The notes beneath the pieces are model-generated. The model did no database searches. It was not told where the DNA came from and was given only the letters and a program-made list of their open reading frames with translations. A DNA stretch of 64,000 bases from assembly GCA_025559845.1 (NCBI GenBank), contig CP048469.1, positions 248,001 to 312,000 of the forward strand. The letters are read 5' to 3'. Origin of the DNA: Agrobacterium tumefaciens. Lineage in GTDB: Bacteria; Pseudomonadota; Alphaproteobacteria; Rhizobiales; Rhizobiaceae. Positions 56,748 to 64,000 of this stretch are shown here, piece by piece (positions within the stretch are counted from its first letter, which is position 1; every line of letters begins with the position of its first letter). The position numbers and the translations under genes are program-made.

Positions 56748-57527
56748 TCATTTGCCTCCGAGTTTCAGGGAATTGATGGAAAGCAGCAGGTCCGGCGAGA
56801 TGCCGTAGCCGCTGGAAGAGCCGAAAACGGCGAGTGGGTCGTATGTTGTCGAAGGATTTTCCATTTCCCACATGATGGTGAAGCGCTCGAGGAGCTTTCC
56901 CACCTTCTCGGGGTCTTGCAGATCCTTGATATTGATCGTTTTTTCGATGAGGGCCGACTGTTTGTCGACATCGGTCGCGGCGAACTCGTCGGGCAGGTTG
57001 AAAGCCGTGCGGAAGACCTGCGCCAGCGCGTCATCCGCCAGAAAATCCATGCCGGAGGTGATCGTCGGCGCCATCCGCTCGAAATAAAGCGCGAGCCGCA
57101 CGCCGGTATTGTCGTCGCCGGCCGATTGTTCCAGCGTCGTGCGGTTATATTTGCTGACGACGCCGGATTTCGCCGCGTCCGTCGAGGTTGCCGCTGCACC
57201 GTCCGCAGCAAAATTCAGAGATTTCGCCAGGTCGGCATAACGGCTGTCTGACAGCTTGTTGGCAAAGGCGTCCTTGTTGTCCACGCCCTCCGTCAGAACC
57301 TTCCGGATGAAGGCCTTGGCATAGGCCATGTCTTCCAGGCCGTGTGCCTTGAGGGCGTAATTATAAAGCCGCGTGTCGGCCATGAAATCGTCGATGGATT
57401 TCACGTCCGATATCTTTGACAAATAGTATTCGGTTTCCCGCGCCACATCCGGTTGCTTGGACACGCGGTCGAGCGATTTGCCGATGTCTTGGCTGATCAA
57501 CTGGTAGCTGGTGTAGGTCGACGTCAC
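56748..57527 (-). CDS. DUF1217 family flagellar-cluster protein
   Basis: A 259-residue, mostly helical, acidic protein; the start TSTYTSYQLISQDIGKSLDR matches the DUF1217 family, found in flagellar clusters of alphaproteobacteria, function unknown. The GTG at 57527 is chosen because the family N-terminus begins there; the long open frame up to 57680 adds Cys- and Arg-rich residues and overlaps the divergent motA promoter region. No signal peptide or membrane span. It is the first gene of the flgF-fliI unit. Confidence 0.85.
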   Translation of the reverse strand: MTSTYTSYQLISQDIGKSLDRVSKQPDVARETEYYLSKISDVKSIDDFMADTRLYNYALKAHGLEDMAYAKAFIRKVLTEGVDNKDAFANKLSDSRYADLAKSLNFAADGAAATSTDAAKSGVVSKYNRTTLEQSAGDDNTGVRLALYFERMAPTITSGMDFLADDALAQVFRTAFNLPDEFAATDVDKQSALIEKTINIKDLQDPEKVGKLLERFTIMWEMENPSTTYDPLAVFGSSSGYGISPDLLLSINSLKLGGK

Positions 57528-57707
57528 GGGGAATACCGTTCTCTTGTTGATGCAAGGCACAAATCTGCCTTTGCACCCATTGTGGCGCCGGTTGCTTGCG
57601 CGAAACTGTTTGCCGCAACGGTGATGAACGCGGGCCGCGGACAGGTTCACGCAAGCCACATTTTCTAGAGATGGCCGCATGGAACACTGTTCGGGCGTGG
57701 GCGATCA
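57528..57707. promoter_or_regulatory. Divergent promoter region between the DUF1217/flgF and motA units
   Basis: A 180-base gap between divergent starts (GTG at 57527 minus, ATG at 57708 plus) must carry the promoters of both flagellar units. No consensus boxes are clear by eye. Confidence 0.55.
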
Positions 57708-58580
57708 ATGAATATTGTAATTGGACTTGTAATCACCTTCGGCTGCATCATCGGCGGCTACATGGCGATGGGCGGTCATCTGGACGTCCTCGTTCAGCCG
57801 TTTGAATTGGTGATCATCGGAGGCGCAGGCCTCGGCGGCTTCATCATGGCAAACCCGATGAAGGTCGTGAAAGATTCGGGTAAGGCGCTGGGAGAGGCTT
57901 TCAAGCACTCGGTTCCCAAGGAGCGCAATTATCTCGACGTTCTCGGCGTGCTCTATTCGCTGATGCGCGATCTGCGCACGAAGTCGCGAAACGAGATCGA
58001 AGCGCATATCGACAACCCGGACGAATCCTCGATCTTCCAGGCGGCACCCTCGGTTCTGAAGAACAAGGAACTGACCTCTTTCATCTGTGACTATGTGCGC
58101 CTGATCATCATCGGCAACGCGCGTAGCCACGAGATCGAGGCGCTGATGGACGAGGAAATCGAAACCATCCTGCACGACAAGCTGAAGCCCTACCATGCGA
58201 TTACGACCATGGGCGATTCCTTCCCGGCCATCGGTATCGTCGCGGCGGTTCTGGGTGTTATCAAGGCCATGGGCAAGATCAACGAATCGCCGGAAGTGCT
58301 TGGCGGCCTGATCGGCGCGGCGCTCGTCGGCACCATGCTCGGCATCATTCTGTCCTACTCGATCTGCAACCCGCTCGCATCGCAGGTCAAGATCGTCCGC
58401 ACCAAACAGCACCGTCTCTATATCATCGTCAAGCAGACGCTGATTGCCTACATGAACGGCTCCGTGCCGCAGGTGGCGCTGGAATACGGCCGCAAGACGA
58501 TCTCCAACTACGAGCGTCCTTCGATCGATGCCGTTGAGCAGGAAATGATGAATCCTGGCGGCGAAAACAAGGCGGCATGA
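57708..58580 (+). CDS. motA: Flagellar motor stator protein MotA
   Basis: A 290-residue MotA with four membrane segments (start [29 protein letters not shown]) and a large cytoplasmic loop that meets Fli[21 protein letters not shown] is the third span. It forms the proton channel with MotB, which is not in the window. It overlaps fliM by 4 bases. Confidence 0.97.
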   Translation: MNIVIGLVITFGCIIGGYMAMGGHLDVLVQPFELVIIGGAGLGGFIMANPMKVVKDSGKALGEAFKHSVPKERNYLDVLGVLYSLMRDLRTKSRNEIEAHIDNPDESSIFQAAPSVLKNKELTSFICDYVRLIIIGNARSHEIEALMDEEIETILHDKLKPYHAITTMGDSFPAIGIVAAVLGVIKAMGKINESPEVLGGLIGAALVGTMLGIILSYSICNPLASQVKIVRTKQHRLYIIVKQTLIAYMNGSVPQVALEYGRKTISNYERPSIDAVEQEMMNPGGENKAA

Positions 58581-59536
58581 CGATGGCACAAGCGGCACAG
58601 CAACACGCACCGACAATCGATTCCGCACTGCTGGCGAAACTCACGGGCGGTCTGTCCGACCGCAAGACGGTCGCCAAGATCGGCACGGACATCGGTCGCC
58701 TCTACAGCGAGTTCCTTCCGGATATCTTCCATAGCGAAACCGGAATCGCCATCGAGGTCGAATATGTCGGCTCCGAATCGGGACTGATGACCGATCTGAT
58801 CGCAAATGTCGGCGAGAATTTCTCGGTTGCCGATTGCTCGCTACGCAACTGGTGCCCCAACTTCATGATGGCGCTCGGCAATGGTTTTGTCATTGCCTTG
58901 ATGGAACGCATGCTCGGTGCCGCTCCCGACACCATCGGCGAGCCTGATGAGCGCAGCCTGTCGCACATCGAAATTGATCTTGCCGCAATGGTCATGGGTC
59001 GCATCGCAGGCGTTCTGCGTTCCGGCGTGAACGCACCTGGTGGTTTTGAGGCGACGATCGATCCGCCTTTCAATTCCAACGGCAAAAGTGCCTTCGATGA
59101 GCAACTCGCCGGCCTTTATGGCATGACGATCCGCATGAAGATCGTCATCGGCAAGGTCGCCTCCGAATTCGTTCTTATCGTTCCGCAACGTCCGTTGCTC
59201 AAGACGTCCATTGTGGCTCCCAAGCCTTCCGCCCAGGCGTTGAAGAAGCAGGAAGAGTGGATGGACATGATTTCGGAGCAGGTAAAGCGATCGCAGGTCA
59301 CGCTCGAAGCGCGAATCACGCTCGAGACGCTGACGCTGAAGACGATCTCGAGACTGATGGTGGGCGACGTCATTCCATTCCAGGCCGCAAAACAGGACGA
59401 TATCGGTGTTGAGGTGAGCGCCAATGGCTCGAAGCTCTACAATTGCGAGTTCGGCAAGTCCGGTGAGCGCTACATGGTTCGTGTCAAAAACAATGTCAGT
59501 ACGGATGACGAGATCCTACGACATTTGATGAGTTAA
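58577..59536 (+). CDS. fliM: Flagellar switch protein FliM
   Basis: A 319-residue FliM. The middle CheC-like domain (about 50-225) and C-terminal FliN-like domain (about 240-319, [20 protein letters not shown] and [19 protein letters not shown]) are present. The N-terminus is [20 protein letters not shown], without the usual LSQxEIDALL peptide that binds CheY-P in E. coli. It lies in the motA-fliM-fliN-fliG order, overlapping motA. Confidence 0.93.
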   Translation: MTMAQAAQQHAPTIDSALLAKLTGGLSDRKTVAKIGTDIGRLYSEFLPDIFHSETGIAIEVEYVGSESGLMTDLIANVGENFSVADCSLRNWCPNFMMALGNGFVIALMERMLGAAPDTIGEPDERSLSHIEIDLAAMVMGRIAGVLRSGVNAPGGFEATIDPPFNSNGKSAFDEQLAGLYGMTIRMKIVIGKVASEFVLIVPQRPLLKTSIVAPKPSAQALKKQEEWMDMISEQVKRSQVTLEARITLETLTLKTISRLMVGDVIPFQAAKQDDIGVEVSANGSKLYNCEFGKSGERYMVRVKNNVSTDDEILRHLMS

Positions 59537-59601
59537 AACTTGGCCTACCCTTCGCGGGTTTTGGGCAGGCTGACGCAAGTTTCAAAGGGAATAATCAGCG
59601 C

Positions 59602-60156
59602 ATGGCTACGAAGAAAACACCTGTGACCGACGATACGACGCTGCCGTCACTTGATGACGGCAACGATATCGATCAGGCTATCGGCGATCTGCGCGGCGTT
59701 CTGAAAACGGACGCGGAAGGCTCTCTTTCCGGTTTTGGCGACTTCGGTGATTTCGGAGACGCAGGCGATGCAGCGCAGGATACGGATCTTTCAGCTTTCG
59801 GCGGTGGCGCCGGGAGCTTTGCAAGCGACAGCTTCGCAATGGACGACTTTTCGGCAACGTCCGATGTTGCTGGCGTCAAGGCGCCACTCGGCAGCGGTCT
59901 GTCGGACAATCTCGATCTCATCATGGACATTCCGATTGATGTCCAGATTGTTCTCGGCACAAGCCGCATGCTGGTGTCGGGTCTGATGAGCCTCGAGGAA
60001 GGCGCAACCATCGCGCTCGACCGTAAGATCGGCGAACCCGTCGAGATCATGGTCAATGGTCGCCGCATTGCGCGCGGCGAGATTACTGTTCTTGAAGATG
60101 ACGATACGCGCTTCGGCGTAAAATTGATTGAAGTACTGAGTACGAGAAAAGCCTGA
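59602..60156 (+). CDS. fliN: Flagellar switch protein FliN with long acidic N-terminus
   Basis: A 184-residue FliN. The C-terminal SpoA domain (about 100-184: [40 protein letters not shown]) is standard. The first about 95 residues are acidic and Gly-rich with [13 protein letters not shown] and further Phe/Asp/Ser repeats, longer than in E. coli FliN (137 residues). The 65-bp gap after fliM holds no clear terminator. Confidence 0.94.
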   Translation: MATKKTPVTDDTTLPSLDDGNDIDQAIGDLRGVLKTDAEGSLSGFGDFGDFGDAGDAAQDTDLSAFGGGAGSFASDSFAMDDFSATSDVAGVKAPLGSGLSDNLDLIMDIPIDVQIVLGTSRMLVSGLMSLEEGATIALDRKIGEPVEIMVNGRRIARGEITVLEDDDTRFGVKLIEVLSTRKA

Positions 60157-60183
60157 TCCCTGTGGGGACGGAGAGGAAAGACC

Positions 60184-61227
60184 ATGATGGACTTTGAGGA
60201 TTTCGGTAACCCTGTGGCGGGGAAGCCGTTGTCTCAGGCCGACAAGGCGGCCGCTGTGCTTCTGGCCATGGGAAAAGGCGTCGCAGGCAAGCTGCTGAAA
60301 TTTTTCACGCAGCATGAACTGCAGATGATCATTTCCTCGGCCCAGACGCTGCGCGTCATTCCTCCCGACGAGCTGGCTCAGATCGTTGCCGAGTTCGAGG
60401 ACCTGTTCACGGAAGGAACAGGTCTCATGGACAACGCCAAAGCCATCGAAAGCATTCTCGAAGAAGGGCTTACGCCGGAAGAGGTGGACAGCCTTCTCGG
60501 CCGTCGCACGGCCTTCCAGGCTTACGAAGCGTCGATCTGGGATCGGCTTCAGGATGCAGAGCCTGGTTTTGTCGGAAAGTTCCTGCTGCGCGAACATCCG
60601 CAGACCATCGCTTATATCCTCTCCATGCTGCCATCTTCCTTCGCGGCGAAGGTTCTTCTGACAATTCCCGAAGAACAGCGTGCCGATATCATGAACCGAA
60701 CGGTCAACATGAAGGAAGTCAGCCCGACGGCCGCTCAGATCATCGAAAAACGTGTGGTGAACCTCATCAACGAAATCGAGGCAGAGCGGAATGCGGGTGG
60801 CTCCACGAAGGTCGCGGACCTCATGAACGAACTCGACAAGCCGCAGGTCGATACCCTGCTCAGCTCTCTCGAAACGCTCAGCAAGGAAGCCGCCAACAAG
60901 GTCAAGCCGAAGATCTTCCTCTTCGACGACCTCATGTTCATGCCGCAGCGCAGCCGTGTCATGCTTCTCAACGACGTTTCCGGCGATGTACTCACCATGG
61001 CGCTGCGTGGCGCCACGGCCGAGATCAAGGAATGTGTCCTGTCCAGCATCAGCCCGCGTCAGCGCCGCATGATCGAATCGGACCTCTCCGTTCCGCAGGC
61101 ATCGATCAACACCCGCGAAGTTGCCATCGCCCGCCGCGCCGTCGCACAGGAAGCCATCCGTCTGGCGAATTCCGGACAGATCCAGCTCAAGGACGTTGCC
61201 GAAGCCACCCAATCGGCAGCCGCCTGA
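60184..61227 (+). CDS. fliG: Flagellar rotor switch protein FliG
   Basis: A 347-residue FliG with N-terminal FliF-binding domain (about 15-110), middle domain with EHPQT and (about 195-235) and C-terminal torque domain (about 250-335) containing FLFDDLMFMPQRSRVMLLND. It transmits torque from MotA and is part of the C ring. It starts 27 bp after fliN. EHPQTIAYILSMLP is the conserved middle motif. Confidence 0.96.
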   Translation: MMDFEDFGNPVAGKPLSQADKAAAVLLAMGKGVAGKLLKFFTQHELQMIISSAQTLRVIPPDELAQIVAEFEDLFTEGTGLMDNAKAIESILEEGLTPEEVDSLLGRRTAFQAYEASIWDRLQDAEPGFVGKFLLREHPQTIAYILSMLPSSFAAKVLLTIPEEQRADIMNRTVNMKEVSPTAAQIIEKRVVNLINEIEAERNAGGSTKVADLMNELDKPQVDTLLSSLETLSKEAANKVKPKIFLFDDLMFMPQRSRVMLLNDVSGDVLTMALRGATAEIKECVLSSISPRQRRMIESDLSVPQASINTREVAIARRAVAQEAIRLANSGQIQLKDVAEATQSAAA

Positions 61228-61307
61228 GCGGAAGCCGGTTGATAACCCGGCCGTGTACCGGGAAGGGCGTTGCGATCCGCAACCCTGATCGTTAGTTTCC
61301 TGACAAC

Positions 61308-61337
61308 GGGCCTGCCGGTATCGGTGGGCCCTTTTTT
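61308..61337 (+). terminator. Strong terminator-like hairpin between fliG and flhB
   Basis: GGGCCTGCCG (61308-61317) pairs with CGGTGGGCCC (61322-61331): ten pairs, two G-T, GTAT loop, then TTTTTT. Only 17 bp separate its T-run from the flhB start codon. Confidence 0.88.
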
Positions 61338-61354
61338 ATCGCGGGGAACGGGCC

Positions 61355-62434
61355 GTGTCGGACGAGGACAAGGACAGTAAAACAGAAGCCCCCACGGAGA
61401 AAAAAATCCGTGATGCGGCCGAAAAAGGCAATCTTCCGTTTTCCAGGGAAGTGCCGATCTTTGCATCCTCGCTCGCCTTTTACTGCTATCTCGTCTTTTT
61501 CCTGCCTGAAGGTGCCGGGCGCATCGGCGAAACGTTGAAAGACCTTTTCGGTCAGCCGGAGCAATGGAACCTGAGTGCCAGCCCGGATGTAACGTCCCTG
61601 CTGTTCTTTCTCGGCATGGCAATCGCCAATCTGCTCTTGCCGGCCATGTTGCTGTTCATGGTTTTCGGTCTGGCTTCATCCATTTTCCAGAACCTGCCGT
61701 CACCGGTGCTGGAACGGGTACGACCGCAATGGTCTCGCGTGTCCCCGGCGGGAGGGTTCAAACGCATCTACAGTGTCCAGGGTTTTGTCGAATTCGGGAA
61801 GTCTCTTTTCAAGATCCTGATTGTCTCGATCATCATGTTCTTCGCGCTGCGCGGAGAATATTACAACATCATCGATCTGATGTTTTCCGACCCTCAGGTC
61901 ATTTTCGTCAAGCTGATCGAGGTCGTCAAAAAAATGATGATCGTCATTCTGCTGTCGACGGCACTTCTGGCGGCGGTTGACCTGTTGTGGACGCGCCATC
62001 ACTGGTTCAGCCAGTTGAAGATGAGCAAGCAGGAAGTGAAGGACGAATTCAAGCAGTCGCAGGGCGACCCGGTCGTCAAATCCCGCCAGCGCTCGATTGC
62101 CCGCGATCGTGCTCGCCGCCGCATGATCAACAATGTCCCACGCGCCACGCTGGTGATCGCCAACCCGACGCACTTTGCGGTGGCACTCCGTTATGTCCGC
62201 GAAGAAAGCGACGCGCCGATCGTCGTCGCCAAGGGGCAGGACCTTATCGCATTGAAAATCCGTGAGATTGCGGAGAAGAACGATATCCCCGTTTTTGTCG
62301 ATCCTCCGCTTGCGCGCTCCATGTTTGCGCAAGTCTCGACCGATAATGTGATTCCACCAGTCTTTTACAAGGCTGTGGCTGAACTCGTGCATCGGGTTTA
62401 CGCCAGGAAATCACCGAAATTACGGGTTCAATAA
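61355..62434 (+). CDS. flhB: Flagellar export gate protein FlhB
   Basis: A 359-residue FlhB. It starts [20 protein letters not shown], typical of the family, has four membrane segments (about 30-210) and a cytoplasmic domain with the autocleavage motif NPTH ([12 protein letters not shown], about 268-271), where cleavage switches export specificity. The start is GTG at 61355. It follows fliG by 127 bp with a terminator-like hairpin in the gap. In Sinorhizobium flhB lies next to visR, here it is 33.6 kb away. Confidence 0.95.
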   Translation: MSDEDKDSKTEAPTEKKIRDAAEKGNLPFSREVPIFASSLAFYCYLVFFLPEGAGRIGETLKDLFGQPEQWNLSASPDVTSLLFFLGMAIANLLLPAMLLFMVFGLASSIFQNLPSPVLERVRPQWSRVSPAGGFKRIYSVQGFVEFGKSLFKILIVSIIMFFALRGEYYNIIDLMFSDPQVIFVKLIEVVKKMMIVILLSTALLAAVDLLWTRHHWFSQLKMSKQEVKDEFKQSQGDPVVKSRQRSIARDRARRRMINNVPRATLVIANPTHFAVALRYVREESDAPIVVAKGQDLIALKIREIAEKNDIPVFVDPPLARSMFAQVSTDNVIPPVFYKAVAELVHRVYARKSPKLRVQ

Positions 62435-62438
62435 TTAG

Positions 62439-62876
62439 ATGAAAAAATGCCCTTATTCTGAACAGCGAGAAATGATCGTAGCAGAGGCTATCAACCCTGT
62501 AGCGACGGAATTGCGCCTGCTCGATCCGGCTGATTTGATTTCATTGCTCCGTTTCGAGTGCTACGGCAGTATCGCCGACCTCGTGTCTTCGGCTGCGGAG
62601 CTTTATTACCATCCCGGCACCATCAATTTCGGTGCGGGTGGGGAATATAAATTAGAATGGGAAGGCGTTCCCGAAGTTGTTATCGATCTGGAATTGAAAC
62701 CACGTGGCGCCACTGTCTATGCGCAATTGACGCTCGCCGCAGAACATGCGGCAATTGAAATCAATCATATTTCCTTCCAGAACCCATCGGATAATCCGGA
62801 CGAGAATACGGAGTTTCTGCGTCGCAGCTTCCGCGAGGCACGTTTTGTCTCCAGTCGTCAGGGCGAGGCGGCCTGA
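62439..62876 (+). CDS. Hypothetical protein downstream of flhB
   Basis: An open frame of 145 residues, 4 bp after flhB. ATG 62472 (MIVAEAINPVATEL) is a likelier start than ATG 62439, although neither has a strong ribosome site. It is soluble and acidic, with a Gly-rich turn (YYHPGTINFGAGGEYKLEWE) and a beta-rich middle. I recognise no named family. The position before the terminator and flaD suggests co-transcription with flhB. Confidence 0.75.
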   Translation: MKKCPYSEQREMIVAEAINPVATELRLLDPADLISLLRFECYGSIADLVSSAAELYYHPGTINFGAGGEYKLEWEGVPEVVIDLELKPRGATVYAQLTLAAEHAAIEINHISFQNPSDNPDENTEFLRRSFREARFVSSRQGEAA

Positions 62877-62905
62877 TTCTCTTCAGGTTGTATGGTGAAA
62901 AAATG

Positions 62906-62943
62906 CTGCGCCTGCCGCGTGTGTCAGGCGCAGTCTTCGTTTG
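62906..62943 (+). terminator. Terminator of the motA-flhB unit
   Basis: CTGCGCCTG / CAGGCGCAG, a 9-bp perfect stem with a 10-base loop, followed by TCTTCGTTT. Confidence 0.8.
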
Positions 62944-63192
62944 TGGAGCGATTTCTGCCTCACCACAGGCTCTAGCTTGCCTGAAACCTTCGGCATTGAT
63001 TGAATCTACTAACGAAAATTAAGGAATGGCTTGCAAATCGGCTGAGTTGTTTGTTACGTATCGAATTAACGATTTGTTAACGAACGACAGGTCGCGATGG
63101 CGGTTTCAAGCCATCGCTGATGCGCATGATGCTTCTGGTCGTTTCCGGCAAGGCGCCGGATTTTCCCTGACAGTACGAACTGAGCGGAACTC
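62944..63192 (+). promoter_or_regulatory. flaD leader and promoter region
   Basis: It has GCATGATGCT (63124-63133), 22 bases, then CCGGATTTTCCC (63156-63167), matching the two-part leader of the other flagellins with two changes in the second element. TTCC of the element could pair with GGAA of the ribosome region (63186-63189), a much weaker pairing than in the others. The AT-rich 62990-63085 stretch may hold the promoter. Confidence 0.55.
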
Positions 63193-64000
63193 ATGACCAG
63201 CATTTTGACCAATGCGGCAGCTATGGCTGCGCTGCAGACCCTTCGCATGATCGACAAGAGCCTTGAAACGACGCAGGCGCGCGTTTCCTCGGGCTATCGC
63301 GTCGAAACGGCGGCCGACAATGCAGCCTACTGGTCGATTTCCACGACGATGCGGTCCGACAACACAGCGCTTTCCGCAGTGCAGGACGCGCTCGGTCTCG
63401 GCGCGGCGAAGGTCGATACCGCCTACGACGCGCTTGAAAGCACCATCGAAGTCGTCAAGGAGATCAAGGCAAAGCTGGTTGCCGCCTACGGCGTCGGCGC
63501 TGATCGCGGCAAGATTCAGGACGAAATCGAGCAGCTCCAGGAACAGCTGAAAAGCATTTCCGAATCGGCATCGTTCTCCGGCGAGAACTGGCTGCAGGCA
63601 AGCATCAGCGATGGCGGTACGCCGCCTTCCGAAACGCCGATCACCAAGAAGGTTGTCGCGTCCTTCACGCGGACCGGTTCTGGCAGCGTTGGCGTCACGA
63701 CCGTCAACTATGTGCTTGATAGCAGCGCCGTCCTGTTCGACCTCAGCGGTGGAAAGTTCGGCATTCTGGACAAGGACGCGGTTTTTGTCGCCAACGACGA
63801 ATATCAGGTTCACCAGACGTCCACCGATACCGGTGTCACGTCCTCCACCGGATACGTCGTTCCGAAGCTGACGGATGCGCAAATCGGCGCTTTGGGCACG
63901 ACGGACACCAATACCGATCCATCGGTTTATAGCGATGGCACGAACAATTATCTGCGTCTGGCTGAAAATGTCTGGGTTCCGGTGACCACCACCGATCCTT
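63193..64000 (+). CDS. flaD: Flagellin (FlaD-like), C-terminus outside window
   Basis: An open frame of 269 codons running off the window end. It starts MTSILTNAAAMAALQTLRMI with GYRVETAADNAAYWSISTTM, as in the other three flagellins. After about residue 140 it diverges into a longer Thr/Ser/Asp-rich variable domain (SSTGYVVPKLTDAQIGALGT), so the whole protein should be larger than the 306-312-residue paralogues. Opposite strand to flaA/B/C, on the far side of the flagellar block. Confidence 0.93.
   Translation, partial: MTSILTNAAAMAALQTLRMIDKSLETTQARVSSGYRVETAADNAAYWSISTTMRSDNTALSAVQDALGLGAAKVDTAYDALESTIEVVKEIKAKLVAAYGVGADRGKIQDEIEQLQEQLKSISESASFSGENWLQASISDGGTPPSETPITKKVVASFTRTGSGSVGVTTVNYVLDSSAVLFDLSGGKFGILDKDAVFVANDEYQVHQTSTDTGVTSSTGYVVPKLTDAQIGALGTTDTNTDPSVYSDGTNNYLRLAENVWVPVTTTDP

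Noticed and set aside
59791..61212. 473-codon open frame antisense to fliN and fliG
   Set aside because: It spans two well-supported genes and their gap and has no recognisable family.

Overview
The window looks like chromosomal DNA of a Rhizobiales bacterium of the Agrobacterium/Rhizobium group. The reasons are a rhizobial-type che operon (globin-type cytosolic receptor, CheS, CheY1, CheA, CheR, CheB, CheY2, CheD, CheT), the LuxR-type pair VisN/VisR, MotE, an alphaproteobacterial Porin_2 porin, a fused PhaAB antiporter subunit, and several small Rhizobiales-specific families. From memory, the gene order resembles Agrobacterium tumefaciens C58. This could not be checked here. No insertion sequence, prophage, CRISPR array or rRNA was seen.

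Layout: 1-4.6 kb is a fatty-acid beta-oxidation operon (acyl-CoA dehydrogenase fragment, thiolase, FadB/FadJ-type bifunctional enzyme) closed by a terminator. 4.9-9.2 kb holds tRNA-Phe, a porin and a GGDEF-EAL protein. 9.25-15.75 kb (minus strand) is a complete Pha/Mrp multisubunit cation/proton antiporter operon with a small unknown gene upstream. 16.2-25.9 kb is the che operon followed by fliF. 26.2-27.7 kb is visN-visR. 27.9-33.3 kb holds a membrane chemoreceptor and a convergent transporter-like hybrid histidine kinase. 33.5-43.7 kb is housekeeping: mscL, an aminotransferase, galE, then on the minus strand murA, a DUF2948 gene, hisD, a UPF0262 gene, a low-Mr phosphatase, infA, maf and yacG, and finally tRNA-Thr.

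43.9-64 kb is the flagellar structural cluster. Three flagellin genes lie on the minus strand, each with its own terminator. A ten-gene minus operon, flgB-flgC-fliE-flgG-flgA-flgI-motE-flgH-fliL-fliP, makes rod, rings and export parts. A second minus unit is DUF1217-flgF-fliI-orf. The divergent plus unit motA-fliM-fliN-fliG-flhB-orf makes stator and switch. A fourth flagellin (flaD) runs off the window end.

The most interesting signals are: (1) a two-part conserved leader shared by all four flagellin genes, in which a conserved TGTCCC can pair with the Shine-Dalgarno region in three of them, suggesting SD sequestration, for which FlbT/FlaF control is the obvious hypothesis; (2) a gene order explained by inversion of the flhB-to-flagellin block between visR and flaD, plus insertion of a housekeeping segment; (3) a strong terminator 17 bp before the flhB start codon; (4) departures from standard chemotaxis: no cheW in the operon, a globin-type receptor apparently without its haem-ligand histidine, a FliM without the canonical CheY-binding peptide, and a CheT with a CheZ-like DxxxQ motif.
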